Below the pieces are notes generated by a model. That model ran no database searches, was not told where the DNA came from, and worked only from the letters and a program-made list of their open reading frames with translations. Positions 52,756 to 62,191 of a stretch of DNA of 64,000 nt are shown here, piece by piece. Source of the DNA: Mycetocola tolaasinivorans (GTDB lineage Bacteria > Actinomycetota > Actinomycetes > Actinomycetales > Microbacteriaceae); contig NZ_RCUX01000001.1 in assembly GCF_003667565.1 (NCBI RefSeq), positions 310,001 to 374,000 on the forward strand, in the 5' to 3' direction. Each line of letters starts with the position of its first letter. Positions within the stretch are counted from its first letter, which is position 1. A program made the position numbers and the translations under genes.

Positions 52756-54047
52756 GAGAGTCCTTCGATGCGAGCTACGGAACGGGGATCGAGGGAAAAG
52801 ATCTCGAGGAGAAAATCCTCCTCCGAATGTGTGGATAGTCGTGTCAGCCCCATGGCGGCGACGGCATCGTGCACGCCGTCACCGGTGAGGGGATAGGCGG
52901 CGACGGGGTGGCGCCAGTGGCAGGCCAGGAGAACGCCGTTCGGGGCGAGCGATGAGCGAATGTTTGCGAGGACCCGGTCGAGGCTCTCGGAATCCCAGTA
53001 GTAGCCCACCTCGGAGAGGACGATGAGGTCGTAGCTGCCCGTGGGGAAATCGGTCAGGACATCGAGCCGTTCGATACGGGCATCCGATCCGACGTGGGCT
53101 CGTGCCTGGGCGACGGCCACCGCGGAAACGTCCACCGCAACGAGGTGATCGCAGCGCTCGGCGAGCATCCCGGTCAGGAGACCCAGCGAGCAGCCTATTT
53201 CCAGGGCGTGTTCAAAGCCTTCCCGGGGTAGGCTCGCGACGGTGAGATCACGCTTACGCTTTTCATACCAGCGGGTGCGAAAGTGCCAGGGATCGTCCGA
53301 GCGCGCGTAGAGCGCGTCGAAATGTGAGGAGCGCAGTGGGCGCTCGCTCACCACATAGAACTCCTGTGCGTGGCGAAAGTGTTCGAGGAATTCGGGGAGA
53401 AGAATGGGGGAGTCGCCGCCGAGCTGAGACCGATAGTGATTCTGCGCGCGGATCTTACTGACCACGTCGATATGGAGGGTTTTCATCCGGGGCCACGGGG
53501 TGTCTGGGTGCTCAGGTGATGCCCAGTGCCACATCCAGACCGGATACTCCAGCAGGACCCGCTCGCCCGCAAGGTCGCGCATCAGCTCACCAACCACGCG
53601 GTGATCCCGGTGTCCATCGCCCGCCCAGGGGGCAGCGATGAGGGCGCTGCGGGGGAGCCGGTGAATACGCTCATCGAGTTCCGCCCGCAGGGCAGAGTAT
53701 CGTTCCCGCGTGCCGCCATCGGGAAACCCGAGACGCTCGATACTCGCGCGTGGGGAGAGCTCAAACACGGCCCTCTCGAGCTCCGCGGCCCGGGTGGAGG
53801 GCAGGGTGGGATCTCCGGCATGTGAGGCAGCACCGTCCGTCACACAGATGACCGTGATTGGCAGCCCCAGGGCTTCACACTGTGCGATCAGGCCGCCCGC
53901 GCCGAGGGTTTCATCATCGGGGTGGGCGGCGATCACCACCAGCTCGCTGACGGTGTCGAGGGAGAGCGTGGGTCGGTTATGGAAGCGGTCATCTTCGGTC
54001 CATTCACCCACCGTGGTTCCGGCGAGTGCCGCATCAAAGATCACCAC
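52752..54047 (-). CDS. PIG-L deacetylase / SAM methyltransferase fusion
   Basis: 431 aa with two domains. Residues ~34-235 are a zinc PIG-L (LmbE) N-deacetylase: VIAAHPDDETLGAGG (zinc ligands His42, Asp45) and GDGHRDHRVVG (third ligand). Residues ~260-431 are a Rossmann methyltransferase, NodS-like, with motif I ALEIGCSLGLLTG, LVAVDVSAVAVAQA and LIVLSEVGYYW. PIG-L enzymes remove acetyl from GlcNAc-type groups; NodS N-methylates the freed amine of a chito-oligosaccharide. The fusion thus suggests deacetylation followed by methylation, which is inference. Overlaps the genes on both sides. Confidence 0.85.
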   Translation of the reverse strand: MVIFDAALAGTTVGEWTEDDRFHNRPTLSLDTVSELVVIAAHPDDETLGAGGLIAQCEALGLPITVICVTDGAASHAGDPTLPSTRAAELERAVFELSPRASIERLGFPDGGTRERYSALRAELDERIHRLPRSALIAAPWAGDGHRDHRVVGELMRDLAGERVLLEYPVWMWHWASPEHPDTPWPRMKTLHIDVVSKIRAQNHYRSQLGGDSPILLPEFLEHFRHAQEFYVVSERPLRSSHFDALYARSDDPWHFRTRWYEKRKRDLTVASLPREGFEHALEIGCSLGLLTGMLAERCDHLVAVDVSAVAVAQARAHVGSDARIERLDVLTDFPTGSYDLIVLSEVGYYWDSESLDRVLANIRSSLAPNGVLLACHWRHPVAAYPLTGDGVHDAVAAMGLTRLSTHSEEDFLLEIFSLDPRSVARIEGLS

Positions 54048-55042
54048 GGGGTGCTCCCAAACCCGGCGACGGCCTCACCCTGGGCGGCGTCGTCGGCCTC
54101 GCCGTGATGCTGTCGGATGTAGAGGGAGAGGTCGGATACGCGCTTTGCGTGTTCGGCATCATGGGCGAGCGGGCCCGGGCCCAGGGAGTGGCCGGCCCGG
54201 TGGATGATGTCCTCACAGGCGCGGGCGACCAGGCCACGCACCCGCCAGGCCGTGAGCTTGCCGCCCGGTTCCTGGTTATCCGCCTGGCGTGCCGCATCGT
54301 TGAGGGCGAGCCGGCAGGCGTGGAGGAGGGTGTCCATTGCCCCCAGGTGGGCCAGAGTGTGCGGGTTATGTGCGCGTGCCGCGGCCTCACGAACGCTCCG
54401 GGCGATGGCCACCGCGCCCCCAAACCAGCAGGCGGCAACCCCGACGCCTCCCCAGGCAAAGCCGGGGCGGGCCGAATACCACCCGCTCGCGCCCACGCCG
54501 GCCGCGGGTACGGAGGCGCAGCGCACGGGACCGCTGGGAATCTCGCGCAGGCCGAGGGCTGCCCACTTTGGATCGAGGATGGTCACGCCGGGGGCGCGCA
54601 GATCCAGGGCAAAGAGCCGTGGGTTTCCGCTCTGCGTCTGCGCGGTGACCAGCGCATGATCCAACCGTGCGGCGAGGGAGCACCAGCGCTTGGTGCCGGT
54701 GAGGGCCCACCCCTCGCCCACGCGGGTGGCTCGGACGGGGTCTGATCCACCCTCGGAGGCGAACACACCCCAGGCACCGGGGAGGGGATCGATGTTCGCC
54801 TGCGTGAGGATGGCGACGGCATCCAGATGCGGTTCGATGGCGCGCACGATACCGAGGTCATGCGCCGCGATGGCGGCGAGAAGACCCCACTGCTCGCCGG
54901 TGGTTCCGTCCCCGGGATACGCTCGCCGGGTTCCGAGATCCTGAGCCAGGGCGAGAGCACCGGCGATGTCACCCGGGGAGGGCAGGGCGTTCAGGACTTC
55001 GGAGTCGGTGATGCCAAGGGTGGCGGTGAGTGGAGTGTTCAT
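54041..55042 (-). CDS. acyl-CoA dehydrogenase-like flavoprotein
   Basis: About 333 aa, shorter than the usual 380-400. The middle domain is recognisable: GVFASEGGSDPVRA, GWALTGTKRWCSLA and LDLRAPGV, followed by the C-terminal helical bundle (AHLGAMDTLLHACRLAL, VRGLVARACEDIIHRAGHSLG). The N-terminal helical domain is reduced. A typical catalytic Glu is not identifiable by eye, so it may act on a non-standard substrate. ATG 55042 follows GAAAGAA. First gene of the operon with the deacetylase/methyltransferase and glycosyltransferase. Confidence 0.78.
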   Translation of the reverse strand: MNTPLTATLGITDSEVLNALPSPGDIAGALALAQDLGTRRAYPGDGTTGEQWGLLAAIAAHDLGIVRAIEPHLDAVAILTQANIDPLPGAWGVFASEGGSDPVRATRVGEGWALTGTKRWCSLAARLDHALVTAQTQSGNPRLFALDLRAPGVTILDPKWAALGLREIPSGPVRCASVPAAGVGASGWYSARPGFAWGGVGVAACWFGGAVAIARSVREAAARAHNPHTLAHLGAMDTLLHACRLALNDAARQADNQEPGGKLTAWRVRGLVARACEDIIHRAGHSLGPGPLAHDAEHAKRVSDLSLYIRQHHGEADDAAQGEAVAGFGSTPW

Positions 55043-55550
55043 GCACGTTCTTTCTGTGGGGGAGTGCGACACCGAGGGCTCGCCTCCCTGGGCGACAGCG
55101 CGGCGGCCGTTCACATGATTCGCATCGGTGATCGGACCGGGTGATGTAGGCCTCACCCTAGGTCGGGGCAAGCCCGGGCATAAGGGGGTTGCACAATCGG
55201 GGAACGGGGAGGATACTCGCGCGCGAATTGGATGCGTGGACGGCGGGAAAGACGGTGCCCCCCCACATCGCTCCCCGAGCCCCTCCACATCCACCCCCGA
55301 CGCCCTCCATCTTCCTCCACCGCGCGTCTAGGAGGGTTTTTTGTGCCATTTTTCGGGGGTAAAACGAGGTTCTGACGCGCGGAGCGGATTTAACGCTCCA
55401 TTTCCCTCCACTTTCACAGGTCCCGTATTTACTGGGCTTCCGGCGCGTTAAGCGGAGAAATTAGGTTTAGTTCCTAGGAAAGTGGTAGAGGGTGGAGTAA
55501 AGTGGGGGCAAGCGGTGGTGGTCGTCCGATCGGGGGAAGGAGCTAGGCAC
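55043..55550. other. 508-base region upstream of mraZ with repeated boxes
   Basis: No gene is supported. On the minus strand TGGAG occurs in two 10-bp-spaced pairs (55305-55319 and 55396-55410); on the plus strand GTGG occurs three times at 10-bp spacing just before mraZ. GGAGGGTTTTTT at 55332-55343 has a weak 5-bp stem partner and could be a minor terminator. The dcw promoter and the divergent operon promoter must lie here; hexamers are not clear. Confidence 0.55.
55481..55510 (+). promoter_or_regulatory. MraZ operator (three 10-bp direct repeats)
   Basis: GTGG at 55482, 55492 and 55502, i.e. AGTGGTAGAG, GGTGGAGTAA, AGTGGGGGCA. Three short G-rich boxes separated by 5-6 bases match the known MraZ-box layout upstream of dcw clusters. 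About 40 bases before the mraZ start codon, so MraZ autorepression is expected. Confidence 0.8.
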
Positions 55551-55982
55551 ATGTTTCTTGGTACCTATGCCCCAAAACTGGACGAAAAAGGCCGCCTGAT
55601 CCTGCCGGCAAAGTTCCGCGAGGAGCTCGCCGGTGGGGTGGTAATGACCCGCGGCCAGGAACGCTGCATCTACGTGTTCAGTACTCGAGAGTTCGAGGAC
55701 ATGCACACGAAGATCCGGCAGGCCCCGGTAACCAGTAAGCAGGCCCGCGACTATCTGCGCGTGTTCCTTTCGGGGGCAAGCGCCGAGACTCCGGACAAGC
55801 AGAACCGCATCACGGTTCCCTCAGCCCTGCGTAACTACGCCGGGCTGAGCCGTGAGCTTACCGTCATCGGCGCGGGAAGCCGCGCCGAAATCTGGGACAC
55901 CGAAGCCTGGGAGGCCTATCTGGCCGAGCAGGAAGCGGCGTTCGCCGACACCGCCGAGGAGGTGATTCCGGGACTGTTCTAG
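55551..55982 (+). CDS. mraZ: transcriptional regulator MraZ
   Basis: 143-aa AbrB-fold DNA-binding protein with two SpoVT/AbrB repeats: first [21 protein letters not shown], second [22 protein letters not shown] (shortened; D-K-x-x-R-I-x-V-P motif). MraZ forms ring oligomers and represses its own dcw operon. ATG 55551 follows AAGGAG at 8 bases; the frame is open further up but the signature start is here. First gene of the division and cell-wall cluster. Confidence 0.97.
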   Translation: MFLGTYAPKLDEKGRLILPAKFREELAGGVVMTRGQERCIYVFSTREFEDMHTKIRQAPVTSKQARDYLRVFLSGASAETPDKQNRITVPSALRNYAGLSRELTVIGAGSRAEIWDTEAWEAYLAEQEAAFADTAEEVIPGLF

Positions 55983-56102
55983 TCCCTGCACCCCGACCCC
56001 CCGCCGTTCATCCACGTACCGACGCCCCTTCCCTGGCGGCGGAACCGAGCGGATGGGGATCAGGACCCAGGGACACGCCCTCCGGGCACCGGAAGAAAAA
56101 CT

Positions 56103-57053
56103 ATGGAACTCGACAAGATTCACACTCCCGTTCTCCTCGAGCGCTGCCTCGAGCTCCTCGACCCCGCGCTGGCACAGCCCGGGGCCTGGGCAATCGACGC
56201 GACCCTCGGTATGGGCGGCCACTCGCTCGCAATGCTGACGCGCTACCCCGGTCTCAACCTGATCGGGCTCGACCGAGACCCGCAGGCCCTCGAGATTGCC
56301 GGCACCCGCCTCGCCGCGGTAGCCGACCGTGCCCACCTCGTGCACACCGTCTATGACGGCATCGAGGGCGCGCTGGAGACCGTCGGCGTCGACGGGGTGG
56401 ACGCCATCCTGTTTGACCTCGGCGTCTCCTCCCTCCAGCTGGACCGTGCCGAACGAGGATTCTCCTACGCTCAGGACGCCCCGCTGGACATGCGGATGGA
56501 CGGCACGAGCGAGCTCACGGCCGAGATCATCCTCGCGACCTACCGCGAGGGCGACCTGCGCCGCATCTTCGAAGACTTCGGTGAGGAAAAGCTCGCCGGC
56601 CGCTACGCCCGGGCGATCATCGCCGCGCGTAACGAGGCCCCGATCACCCGCTCCGGACAGCTCGTGCAAATCCTGCAGGACGCCACCCCGGCCGCGGTCT
56701 CGCGCAACGGGCACCCCGCCAAGCGGGTGTTCCAGGCACTGCGAATCGAGGTCAACACCGAGCTGAGTGTTCTGGCCGCGGCGATCCCCGCCGCACTGGA
56801 TGCGCTGAACGTGGGCGGCCGCATCGTGGTGCTGTCGTATCAGTCCCTCGAAGACCGCATCATCAAGCGCCTGTTCGCGAAGGCCACGGCGTCTACCGCG
56901 CCGGCCGGCCTGCCGATGGAACTGCCCGAGCACGCGGCAAAGTTCCGGCTCCTCGTGCGTGGTGCCGAGCTCGCCTCGGACGATGAAATCGAAGAAAACC
57001 CCCGCGCAAAGCCCGTCCGGCTTCGCGCGGCCGAACGAGTACGTGAGGGCTGA
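56103..57053 (+). CDS. rsmH: 16S rRNA m4C1402 methyltransferase RsmH
   Basis: 316 aa. N4-methylates C1402 in the ribosomal decoding centre using [16 protein letters not shown] at the start, motif [35 protein letters not shown] and [10 protein letters not shown] match the family. ATG 56103 has GGAAGAAA upstream. A 120-base gap separates it from mraZ; ftsL begins 2 bases after the stop. Formerly MraW. Confidence 0.96.
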   Translation: MELDKIHTPVLLERCLELLDPALAQPGAWAIDATLGMGGHSLAMLTRYPGLNLIGLDRDPQALEIAGTRLAAVADRAHLVHTVYDGIEGALETVGVDGVDAILFDLGVSSLQLDRAERGFSYAQDAPLDMRMDGTSELTAEIILATYREGDLRRIFEDFGEEKLAGRYARAIIAARNEAPITRSGQLVQILQDATPAAVSRNGHPAKRVFQALRIEVNTELSVLAAAIPAALDALNVGGRIVVLSYQSLEDRIIKRLFAKATASTAPAGLPMELPEHAAKFRLLVRGAELASDDEIEENPRAKPVRLRAAERVREG

Positions 57054-57055
57054 TC

Positions 57056-57649
57056 ATGAGTGAAAACCTGGCACGCAACGATTTCGCGTGGGATCTCACC
57101 GCCGCACCGGCCGAGGCACCGTCGCGGGGGCGGGAACGTCCGCTTCGCGTCGTTGCCCCGGGGACCCGGGCCGCCGCCAAGCCCAAGCTGCTCTACGCGT
57201 TTGTCGCGCTGGGAGCCATCGGTGCGATCGTGCTCACCCAGATCCTGTTGAGCGTTGGTCTCAGCCAGGGCGCCTATGAGCTGAACTCGCTTCAGCGTGA
57301 TCACCGCGAACTCGGCTGGCAGAGCCAGGCCATCGGCACCGACCTGGCCGCGATCTCCTCCCCGCAGTACATCGCCGCCAACGCCGAGGCACTGGGGATG
57401 ACCTTTGGTGGCGCACCGGCCTACATCTCGCTCAAGACCGGCGAGGTCCTCGGTACCCCGGCGGTTGCCGGCCAGCCCGGCTCGGTCAAGCAGGCGCCCT
57501 CCAGCGTCGTGCAGAACCGCATGCTGCAGGGTGCGGCCATCGCCACCACCGGCGGCGAGGTTGTGATCAACTCGGGCGCGGCAAACGCTCCCGTGACCCC
57601 CGGCATCGTATCGTTGGACGCGGGACTTCCCGCTCCGAAGACCCACTAG
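57056..57649 (+). CDS. ftsL: cell division protein FtsL-like
   Basis: 197 aa, bitopic membrane protein: cytoplasmic N-terminus of ~43 residues, one membrane helix at ~45-67, then an extracytoplasmic part with a short coiled coil (ELNSLQRDHRELGWQSQAIG) and an Ala/Gly/Ser/Pro-rich C-terminus. Little sequence is conserved in FtsL; the call rests on topology, the coil, and position between rsmH and ftsI. It would act in the divisome with FtsQ/FtsB to activate FtsW-FtsI. Confidence 0.8.
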   Translation: MSENLARNDFAWDLTAAPAEAPSRGRERPLRVVAPGTRAAAKPKLLYAFVALGAIGAIVLTQILLSVGLSQGAYELNSLQRDHRELGWQSQAIGTDLAAISSPQYIAANAEALGMTFGGAPAYISLKTGEVLGTPAVAGQPGSVKQAPSSVVQNRMLQGAAIATTGGEVVINSGAANAPVTPGIVSLDAGLPAPKTH

Positions 57650-57700
57650 TACTGAGTTTCAGGCGATAGCCCAGGCTGTCGGACGGGCCCGCCCGTACCC

Positions 57701-57730
57701 CGTCACCGCGGGGGAAACCCCGCGGTGACG
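57701..57730 (+). promoter_or_regulatory. intercistronic hairpin before ftsI
   Basis: Perfect 13-bp stem CGTCACCGCGGGG (57701-57713) and CCCCGCGGTGACG (57718-57730) closed by a GAAA tetraloop, without a T-run. It sits in the 147-base ftsL-ftsI gap, 50 bases before the mini-ORF. More likely an RNA stabiliser or processing element than a terminator. Confidence 0.55.
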
Positions 57731-57779
57731 CCGTGTCACCTTCCTCGCCCTCCGCTCGGAGGACGCAACTGAGGAGAAT

Positions 57780-57800
57780 ATGTTCCAGGTGTTTGCATGA
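57780..57800 (+). CDS. possible six-codon upstream ORF coupled to ftsI
   Basis: ATG at 57780 preceded by GAGGAG encodes MFQVFA and stops at TGA 57798-57800. That stop overlaps the ftsI ATG (57797) in the arrangement ATGA. It has the better Shine-Dalgarno of the two starts, so ribosomes could reach ftsI by termination-reinitiation. The AGGTG inside the mini-ORF is an alternative direct RBS for ftsI, in which case the mini-ORF is fortuitous. Confidence 0.35.
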   Translation: MFQVFA

Positions 57801-59572
57801 CCACTTCGGCAATGTCCACCCGGCGTCGCCTCGTTGCGGTGCTGGTAGTTGTGGCCCTGATCCTGGCCGGCTTCGTCGCGAGGCTCGTGGATATTCAGGT
57901 GGTCCGGGCCGAGAGCCTGGTCGCCGACTCGCTCGAAAAGATGGGCGGGTCGAGCACGATCTATGCCCCGCGCGGCGACATCGTTGATACCAACGGTGCC
58001 GTGCTCGCCTCGAGTATCGCGCAGTTCGAGATCACCACCTCGCCCAAGGACGTCAAGCCCATCAAGCGTCGTGAGGGTAAGAAGACCATCGAGGTTCCGG
58101 TAGCCGAGGCGCTCTCCGACATGGCCGGTGTGCTGGGTGTTGATCCCGCCACGCTGCAGGCAAAGATCGATGATGCCCTCGCCAAGAACAAGGATGCCGC
58201 CTATGCACTGCTGGCCGAGAAGGTGGGCTACGAGCAGTTCGCGAAGATTCGTGCGATGAACATTCCGTGGCTGTACATTCGCCAGACCTTCGGCCGGGTG
58301 TATCCCAACGGCGCGGTCGCCGGAAACATCGTGGGCTTCGTCGGTTCGGATAACGAGGGCCAGGCCGGCATGGAACTGAGTGCGCAGCAGTGCCTGCAGG
58401 GCACCAACGGCCTGCAGCAGTTCCAGCAGTCAAAGGACCGCGTTCCGCTGCCCGGCACCACCGAAACGGTGACCGATGCGAAGCCCGGCGGCACGCTCAA
58501 GCTGACCCTCGACAAGGACCTCAACTGGACCCTGCAGCAGCTGGTGGCCTCCCAGGTGGCCGATACCAAGGCCGAGTACGGCATCGCGATGGTCACCGAG
58601 GTCAAGACCGGAAAGATTCGCGCCATCGCCGAGGCCCCGAGCGTCGACCCCGGCAATGTTGACGGCACCCCGGCTGAGTTCCGCGGCTCGCGCGCTTTCC
58701 AGGTGCCCTTCGAGCCCGGTTCGATCTTCAAGCCGCTGACGGCCGCAATGCTCGTCGATGCCGGCCTGGCCGACCACAACACCCAGGTCGTGGCCCCGTA
58801 TCGGTATCACCCGAAAAACGGTGCGAGCATCAAGGACGCCCTTCCGCACGAGGATGAGCGCCTGACGATGAGCGGCGTGCTGCAGCAGTCTTCCAACACC
58901 GGTCTGAGCATTCTCGGCGAGAAGATGCCCGATGATCAGCGTTATGAGTACCTCAAGAAGTTCGGTATCGGCCAGTCCACCGACATCAAATTCCCCGGAC
59001 AGTCCTCGGGTGTGCTGCACCCGGTAGACAAGTGGGACAACCAGACGAAGTACGTGACCATGTTCGGTCAGGGACTCTCCACCACCGCCGTGCAGATGGC
59101 CCAGGTTTACCAGGGAATCGCAAACGACGGCGTGATGAAGCCACTCGAGCTCGTCGAGGGCTGCTCCTACCCCGACGGCACCGTCACCGACACCCCCGCA
59201 CCGTCCGAGGGGGAGCGGATTCTCTCCGCGAGCGCCGCCAAAGAAACGATCGGTATGATGGAGACCGTGGTTACCGACGGATTCCTTGCCGACCAGCTGC
59301 ACATCCCGGGTTACCGGGTTGCGGCGAAGTCCGGTACCGGTGAGCAGTTCGTTGATGGCCAGCTGCAGACCACGTTCGTCGCTTCCATGGCGGGAATGTT
59401 CCCGGTTGAAGACCCGCAGTACGTGGTTACGGTACACCTCAAGTCCCCGCTCACCTTCCGTTCGTCGGCAGCCGCCGCACCGGTTTTCAAGGAGATTGTC
59501 GCCCAGGTCATCAAGAAGTACGGCATTGCGCCGTCGACCACCCAGGCACCCGGTTGGAAGGGCACCTACTAG
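57797..59572 (+). CDS. ftsI: septal peptidoglycan transpeptidase FtsI (PBP3)
   Basis: Class B penicillin-binding protein of 591 aa. N-terminal membrane anchor (residues ~13-32), PBP dimerisation domain (GDIVDTNGAVLASS), then the transpeptidase domain: nucleophile Ser309 in GSIFKPL (SxxK), SSNTG (SxN) and KSGTGEQ (KTG-type). No PASTA repeats at the C-terminus, unlike some actinobacterial PBPs. It cross-links septal wall with its glycosyltransferase partner FtsW. ATG 57797. Confidence 0.96.
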   Translation: MTTSAMSTRRRLVAVLVVVALILAGFVARLVDIQVVRAESLVADSLEKMGGSSTIYAPRGDIVDTNGAVLASSIAQFEITTSPKDVKPIKRREGKKTIEVPVAEALSDMAGVLGVDPATLQAKIDDALAKNKDAAYALLAEKVGYEQFAKIRAMNIPWLYIRQTFGRVYPNGAVAGNIVGFVGSDNEGQAGMELSAQQCLQGTNGLQQFQQSKDRVPLPGTTETVTDAKPGGTLKLTLDKDLNWTLQQLVASQVADTKAEYGIAMVTEVKTGKIRAIAEAPSVDPGNVDGTPAEFRGSRAFQVPFEPGSIFKPLTAAMLVDAGLADHNTQVVAPYRYHPKNGASIKDALPHEDERLTMSGVLQQSSNTGLSILGEKMPDDQRYEYLKKFGIGQSTDIKFPGQSSGVLHPVDKWDNQTKYVTMFGQGLSTTAVQMAQVYQGIANDGVMKPLELVEGCSYPDGTVTDTPAPSEGERILSASAAKETIGMMETVVTDGFLADQLHIPGYRVAAKSGTGEQFVDGQLQTTFVASMAGMFPVEDPQYVVTVHLKSPLTFRSSAAAAPVFKEIVAQVIKKYGIAPSTTQAPGWKGTY

Positions 59573-59669
59573 TAAACGCGCCGCCCATACCCCGAGGCAA
59601 ACGGGGGTGTGGGACATCCTCAACACGGTCATCACCCAGGGCCGTGTGCACGAAAGACAGTAAAACACC

Positions 59670-61088
59670 ATGATTGTTTTGACCCTCACCGAGATCACCG
59701 AAATACTCGGGGGTGAACTCCACAGCACACCCACCACGCTCTCCGCGACCGACACGGTCTCGGGGCTCGTGGACACCGATTCGCGGCAGATCACCCCGGG
59801 CGACATCTTCGTCGCCAAGCCCGGTGAACACACCGACGGACACAACTTCGTGGGCATCGCGCGCGCTGCCGGTGCGGTTCTGGCGCTCGTCGAGCACACC
59901 GTTGAGGAGGACATCGCACAGATCGTTGTGCCGGATGTTGTGGTCGCCATCGCCGACCTCGCCCGCGCCGTGGTAGCCCGGGTGCGCGCCGAGGGAAACC
60001 TCCGCGTCATCGGAATCACCGGCTCGAACGGGAAAACCACGACGAAGAACATGCTCGCGGCAATTCTGTCGGCCCAGGCCGAAACCGTTGCCCCCCGCGC
60101 CTCGTTCAACAACCACGTCGGGGCACCGCTCACCATCCTGCGCACCACGTTTGACACCCGCTTCCTCATCATCGAGATGGGTGCGAGCCACGTGGGTGAC
60201 ATCGCGCGCCTCGTGTCGATCGCGAAGCCCGATATCGGCATCGTGCTCAAGGTGGGCCTGGCCCACGCCGGCGAGTTCGGCGGGGTCGAGCGCACTGTAC
60301 TCGCGAAGAGCGAGATGGTGACCCCGCTCACCGAGAATGACGTCGCGATCCTGAACGCCGATGACTACCGCGTGATCGGCATGGCCGAGCTGACCCGCGC
60401 GGCCGTCCGCACCTTCGCGGTGGATGGCGACAACGCCACGTTCCGCGCCGCCGATGTGCGCAGCACCCGCACCGGCACCGACTTCACCCTCGTGGACGCG
60501 GCCGGGGCCGAACACCCCGTGCACCTGCGCATCCTGGGGGAGCACCACGTGTACAACGCGCTGGCCGCGCTCAGCGCCGCCGACGCGCTCGGGATTGCGA
60601 CCGCGGACGCGATTGCCGCACTCGGCACGCTCGAGCGGGCCGAACGCTGGCGGATGGAGGTCCTTGGCGGCCGTGACGACGTCACGATCATCAACGACGC
60701 GTACAACGCGAGCCCCGATTCGATGGCCGCCGCGATCCGCACCCTGGCCCAGATCACCCCGCGTGATCGGCGCACCGTGGCGGTTCTCGGGGTCATGACC
60801 GAGCTCGGTGAGCTCGCCGGAGACGAGTACGACCGCATCGCCCTGCAGCTGGTGCGTCTGAACATTTCCCAGCTCGTGGTGGTGGGTGCCGAGGCTCGGC
60901 GCCTGCACATCACGGCGATCAATGAGGGCTCGTGGGATGGCGAGTCGGTATATTGTGAGGAGGCAGATGCGGCGTTCGAGTATCTGTCCACCGCGATCCG
61001 GCCCGGAGACACGGTGTTGGTCAAGTCCTCCAACTCGGCGGGCCTGCGACTACTCGGCGACCGACTGGGAGAATTTTTCACGTGCTAG
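59670..61088 (+). CDS. murF: UDP-MurNAc-tripeptide--D-Ala-D-Ala ligase MurF
   Basis: Adds D-Ala-D-Ala to the UDP-MurNAc tripeptide, 472 aa. Mur ligase layout: N-terminal uridine domain ([19 protein letters not shown]), ATP loop [13 protein letters not shown] near residues 114-126, central [14 protein letters not shown] and [10 protein letters not shown] (MurF-specific), C-terminal [12 protein letters not shown]. It follows ftsI directly; murE, normally between them, is missing here. Overlaps mraY by 7 bases. Confidence 0.96.
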   Translation: MIVLTLTEITEILGGELHSTPTTLSATDTVSGLVDTDSRQITPGDIFVAKPGEHTDGHNFVGIARAAGAVLALVEHTVEEDIAQIVVPDVVVAIADLARAVVARVRAEGNLRVIGITGSNGKTTTKNMLAAILSAQAETVAPRASFNNHVGAPLTILRTTFDTRFLIIEMGASHVGDIARLVSIAKPDIGIVLKVGLAHAGEFGGVERTVLAKSEMVTPLTENDVAILNADDYRVIGMAELTRAAVRTFAVDGDNATFRAADVRSTRTGTDFTLVDAAGAEHPVHLRILGEHHVYNALAALSAADALGIATADAIAALGTLERAERWRMEVLGGRDDVTIINDAYNASPDSMAAAIRTLAQITPRDRRTVAVLGVMTELGELAGDEYDRIALQLVRLNISQLVVVGAEARRLHITAINEGSWDGESVYCEEADAAFEYLSTAIRPGDTVLVKSSNSAGLRLLGDRLGEFFTC

Positions 61089-62176
61089 CTCTGCTCTTGG
61101 CCGTTGTTCTCTCCACGGTCTTCTCACTGGCCCTGACGCCGGTGTTTGTCAAGCTGTTCCATAAGCTTCAGTGGGGCCAGTTCATCCGCAGCGATGGGCC
61201 CCAGTCGCACCACTCCAAGCGCGGCACCGCCACCATGGGTGGCATCGTCATCATCCTCGGAACGCTCTTTGGTTACTTTGTTGCCAAGCTGATTTCCGGC
61301 GACTCCGTCACGGTTTCGGGCATGCTCGTGCTGTTCATGATGGTGGGCCTCGGTCTGGTCGGTTTCACCGACGACTTCCTCAAGGTGCGCAAGCAGCAGA
61401 GCCTCGGGCTCGGTGGGTGGTCGAAGATCGCCGGCCAGCTGGTCGTGGCGGTGGCGTTTGGCATCATGGCCATCAACTTCGCAAACTCCAACGGCCTGAC
61501 GCCCGCGAGTACCGCGATCTCCTTCACCCGGGATCTGAACTTCGACCTCATCTTCGCCGGCCCCTTCGTGGGCTATGCGCTGTACCTGATCTGGACCTCG
61601 TTCCTCGTGGTGGGAACCTCCAACGGTGTCAACCTCACCGATGGCCTGGATGGCCTGGCCACCGGTGCCACGATTCTCGCCCTCGGCTCCTACGTCATCA
61701 TCGGCTTCTGGCAGTTCAACCAGTCCTGCTTCAACCCGGCCCTGACCCAGGAGGTGGCGCACAAGTGCTACAGCGTGCGTGACCCGCTGGATCTCGCGAT
61801 CGTCGCCGCCGCCATTGCCGGAGCCCTGATCGGCTTCCTCTGGTGGAACACCTCGCCCGCCGACATCTTCCTCGGCGACACCGGTTCGCTCGCCCTCGGT
61901 GGCGCGGTGGTGGCCCTGGCCATCCTGACCCACACCGAGCTGCTGCTGATCCTGATCGGTGGCCTCTACGTGATCGAGGCCGGTTCGGTCATCATTCAGC
62001 GCGCATACTTCAAGATCACCCATGGGAAGCGCATCTTCCTCATGTCACCGATCCACCATCACTTCGAGCTCAAGGGTTGGGCCGAAGTGACCGTGGTGGT
62101 TCGCTTCTGGATCATCGCCGGGCTGCTCTGCGCCGCCGGTGTTGGACTGTTTTACCTCGAGTGGTTCTACCGCTAG
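61082..62176 (+). CDS. mraY: phospho-MurNAc-pentapeptide transferase MraY
   Basis: Integral membrane enzyme, 364 aa with about 10 helices, transferring phospho-MurNAc-pentapeptide to undecaprenyl phosphate to give lipid I. Signatures: GTATMGG near residue 40, [28 protein letters not shown] and [14 protein letters not shown] 61082 overlaps the murF stop. Confidence 0.97.
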   Translation: MLALLLAVVLSTVFSLALTPVFVKLFHKLQWGQFIRSDGPQSHHSKRGTATMGGIVIILGTLFGYFVAKLISGDSVTVSGMLVLFMMVGLGLVGFTDDFLKVRKQQSLGLGGWSKIAGQLVVAVAFGIMAINFANSNGLTPASTAISFTRDLNFDLIFAGPFVGYALYLIWTSFLVVGTSNGVNLTDGLDGLATGATILALGSYVIIGFWQFNQSCFNPALTQEVAHKCYSVRDPLDLAIVAAAIAGALIGFLWWNTSPADIFLGDTGSLALGGAVVALAILTHTELLLILIGGLYVIEAGSVIIQRAYFKITHGKRIFLMSPIHHHFELKGWAEVTVVVRFWIIAGLLCAAGVGLFYLEWFYR

Positions 62177-62191
62177 GCCAAGAAAGAACGT

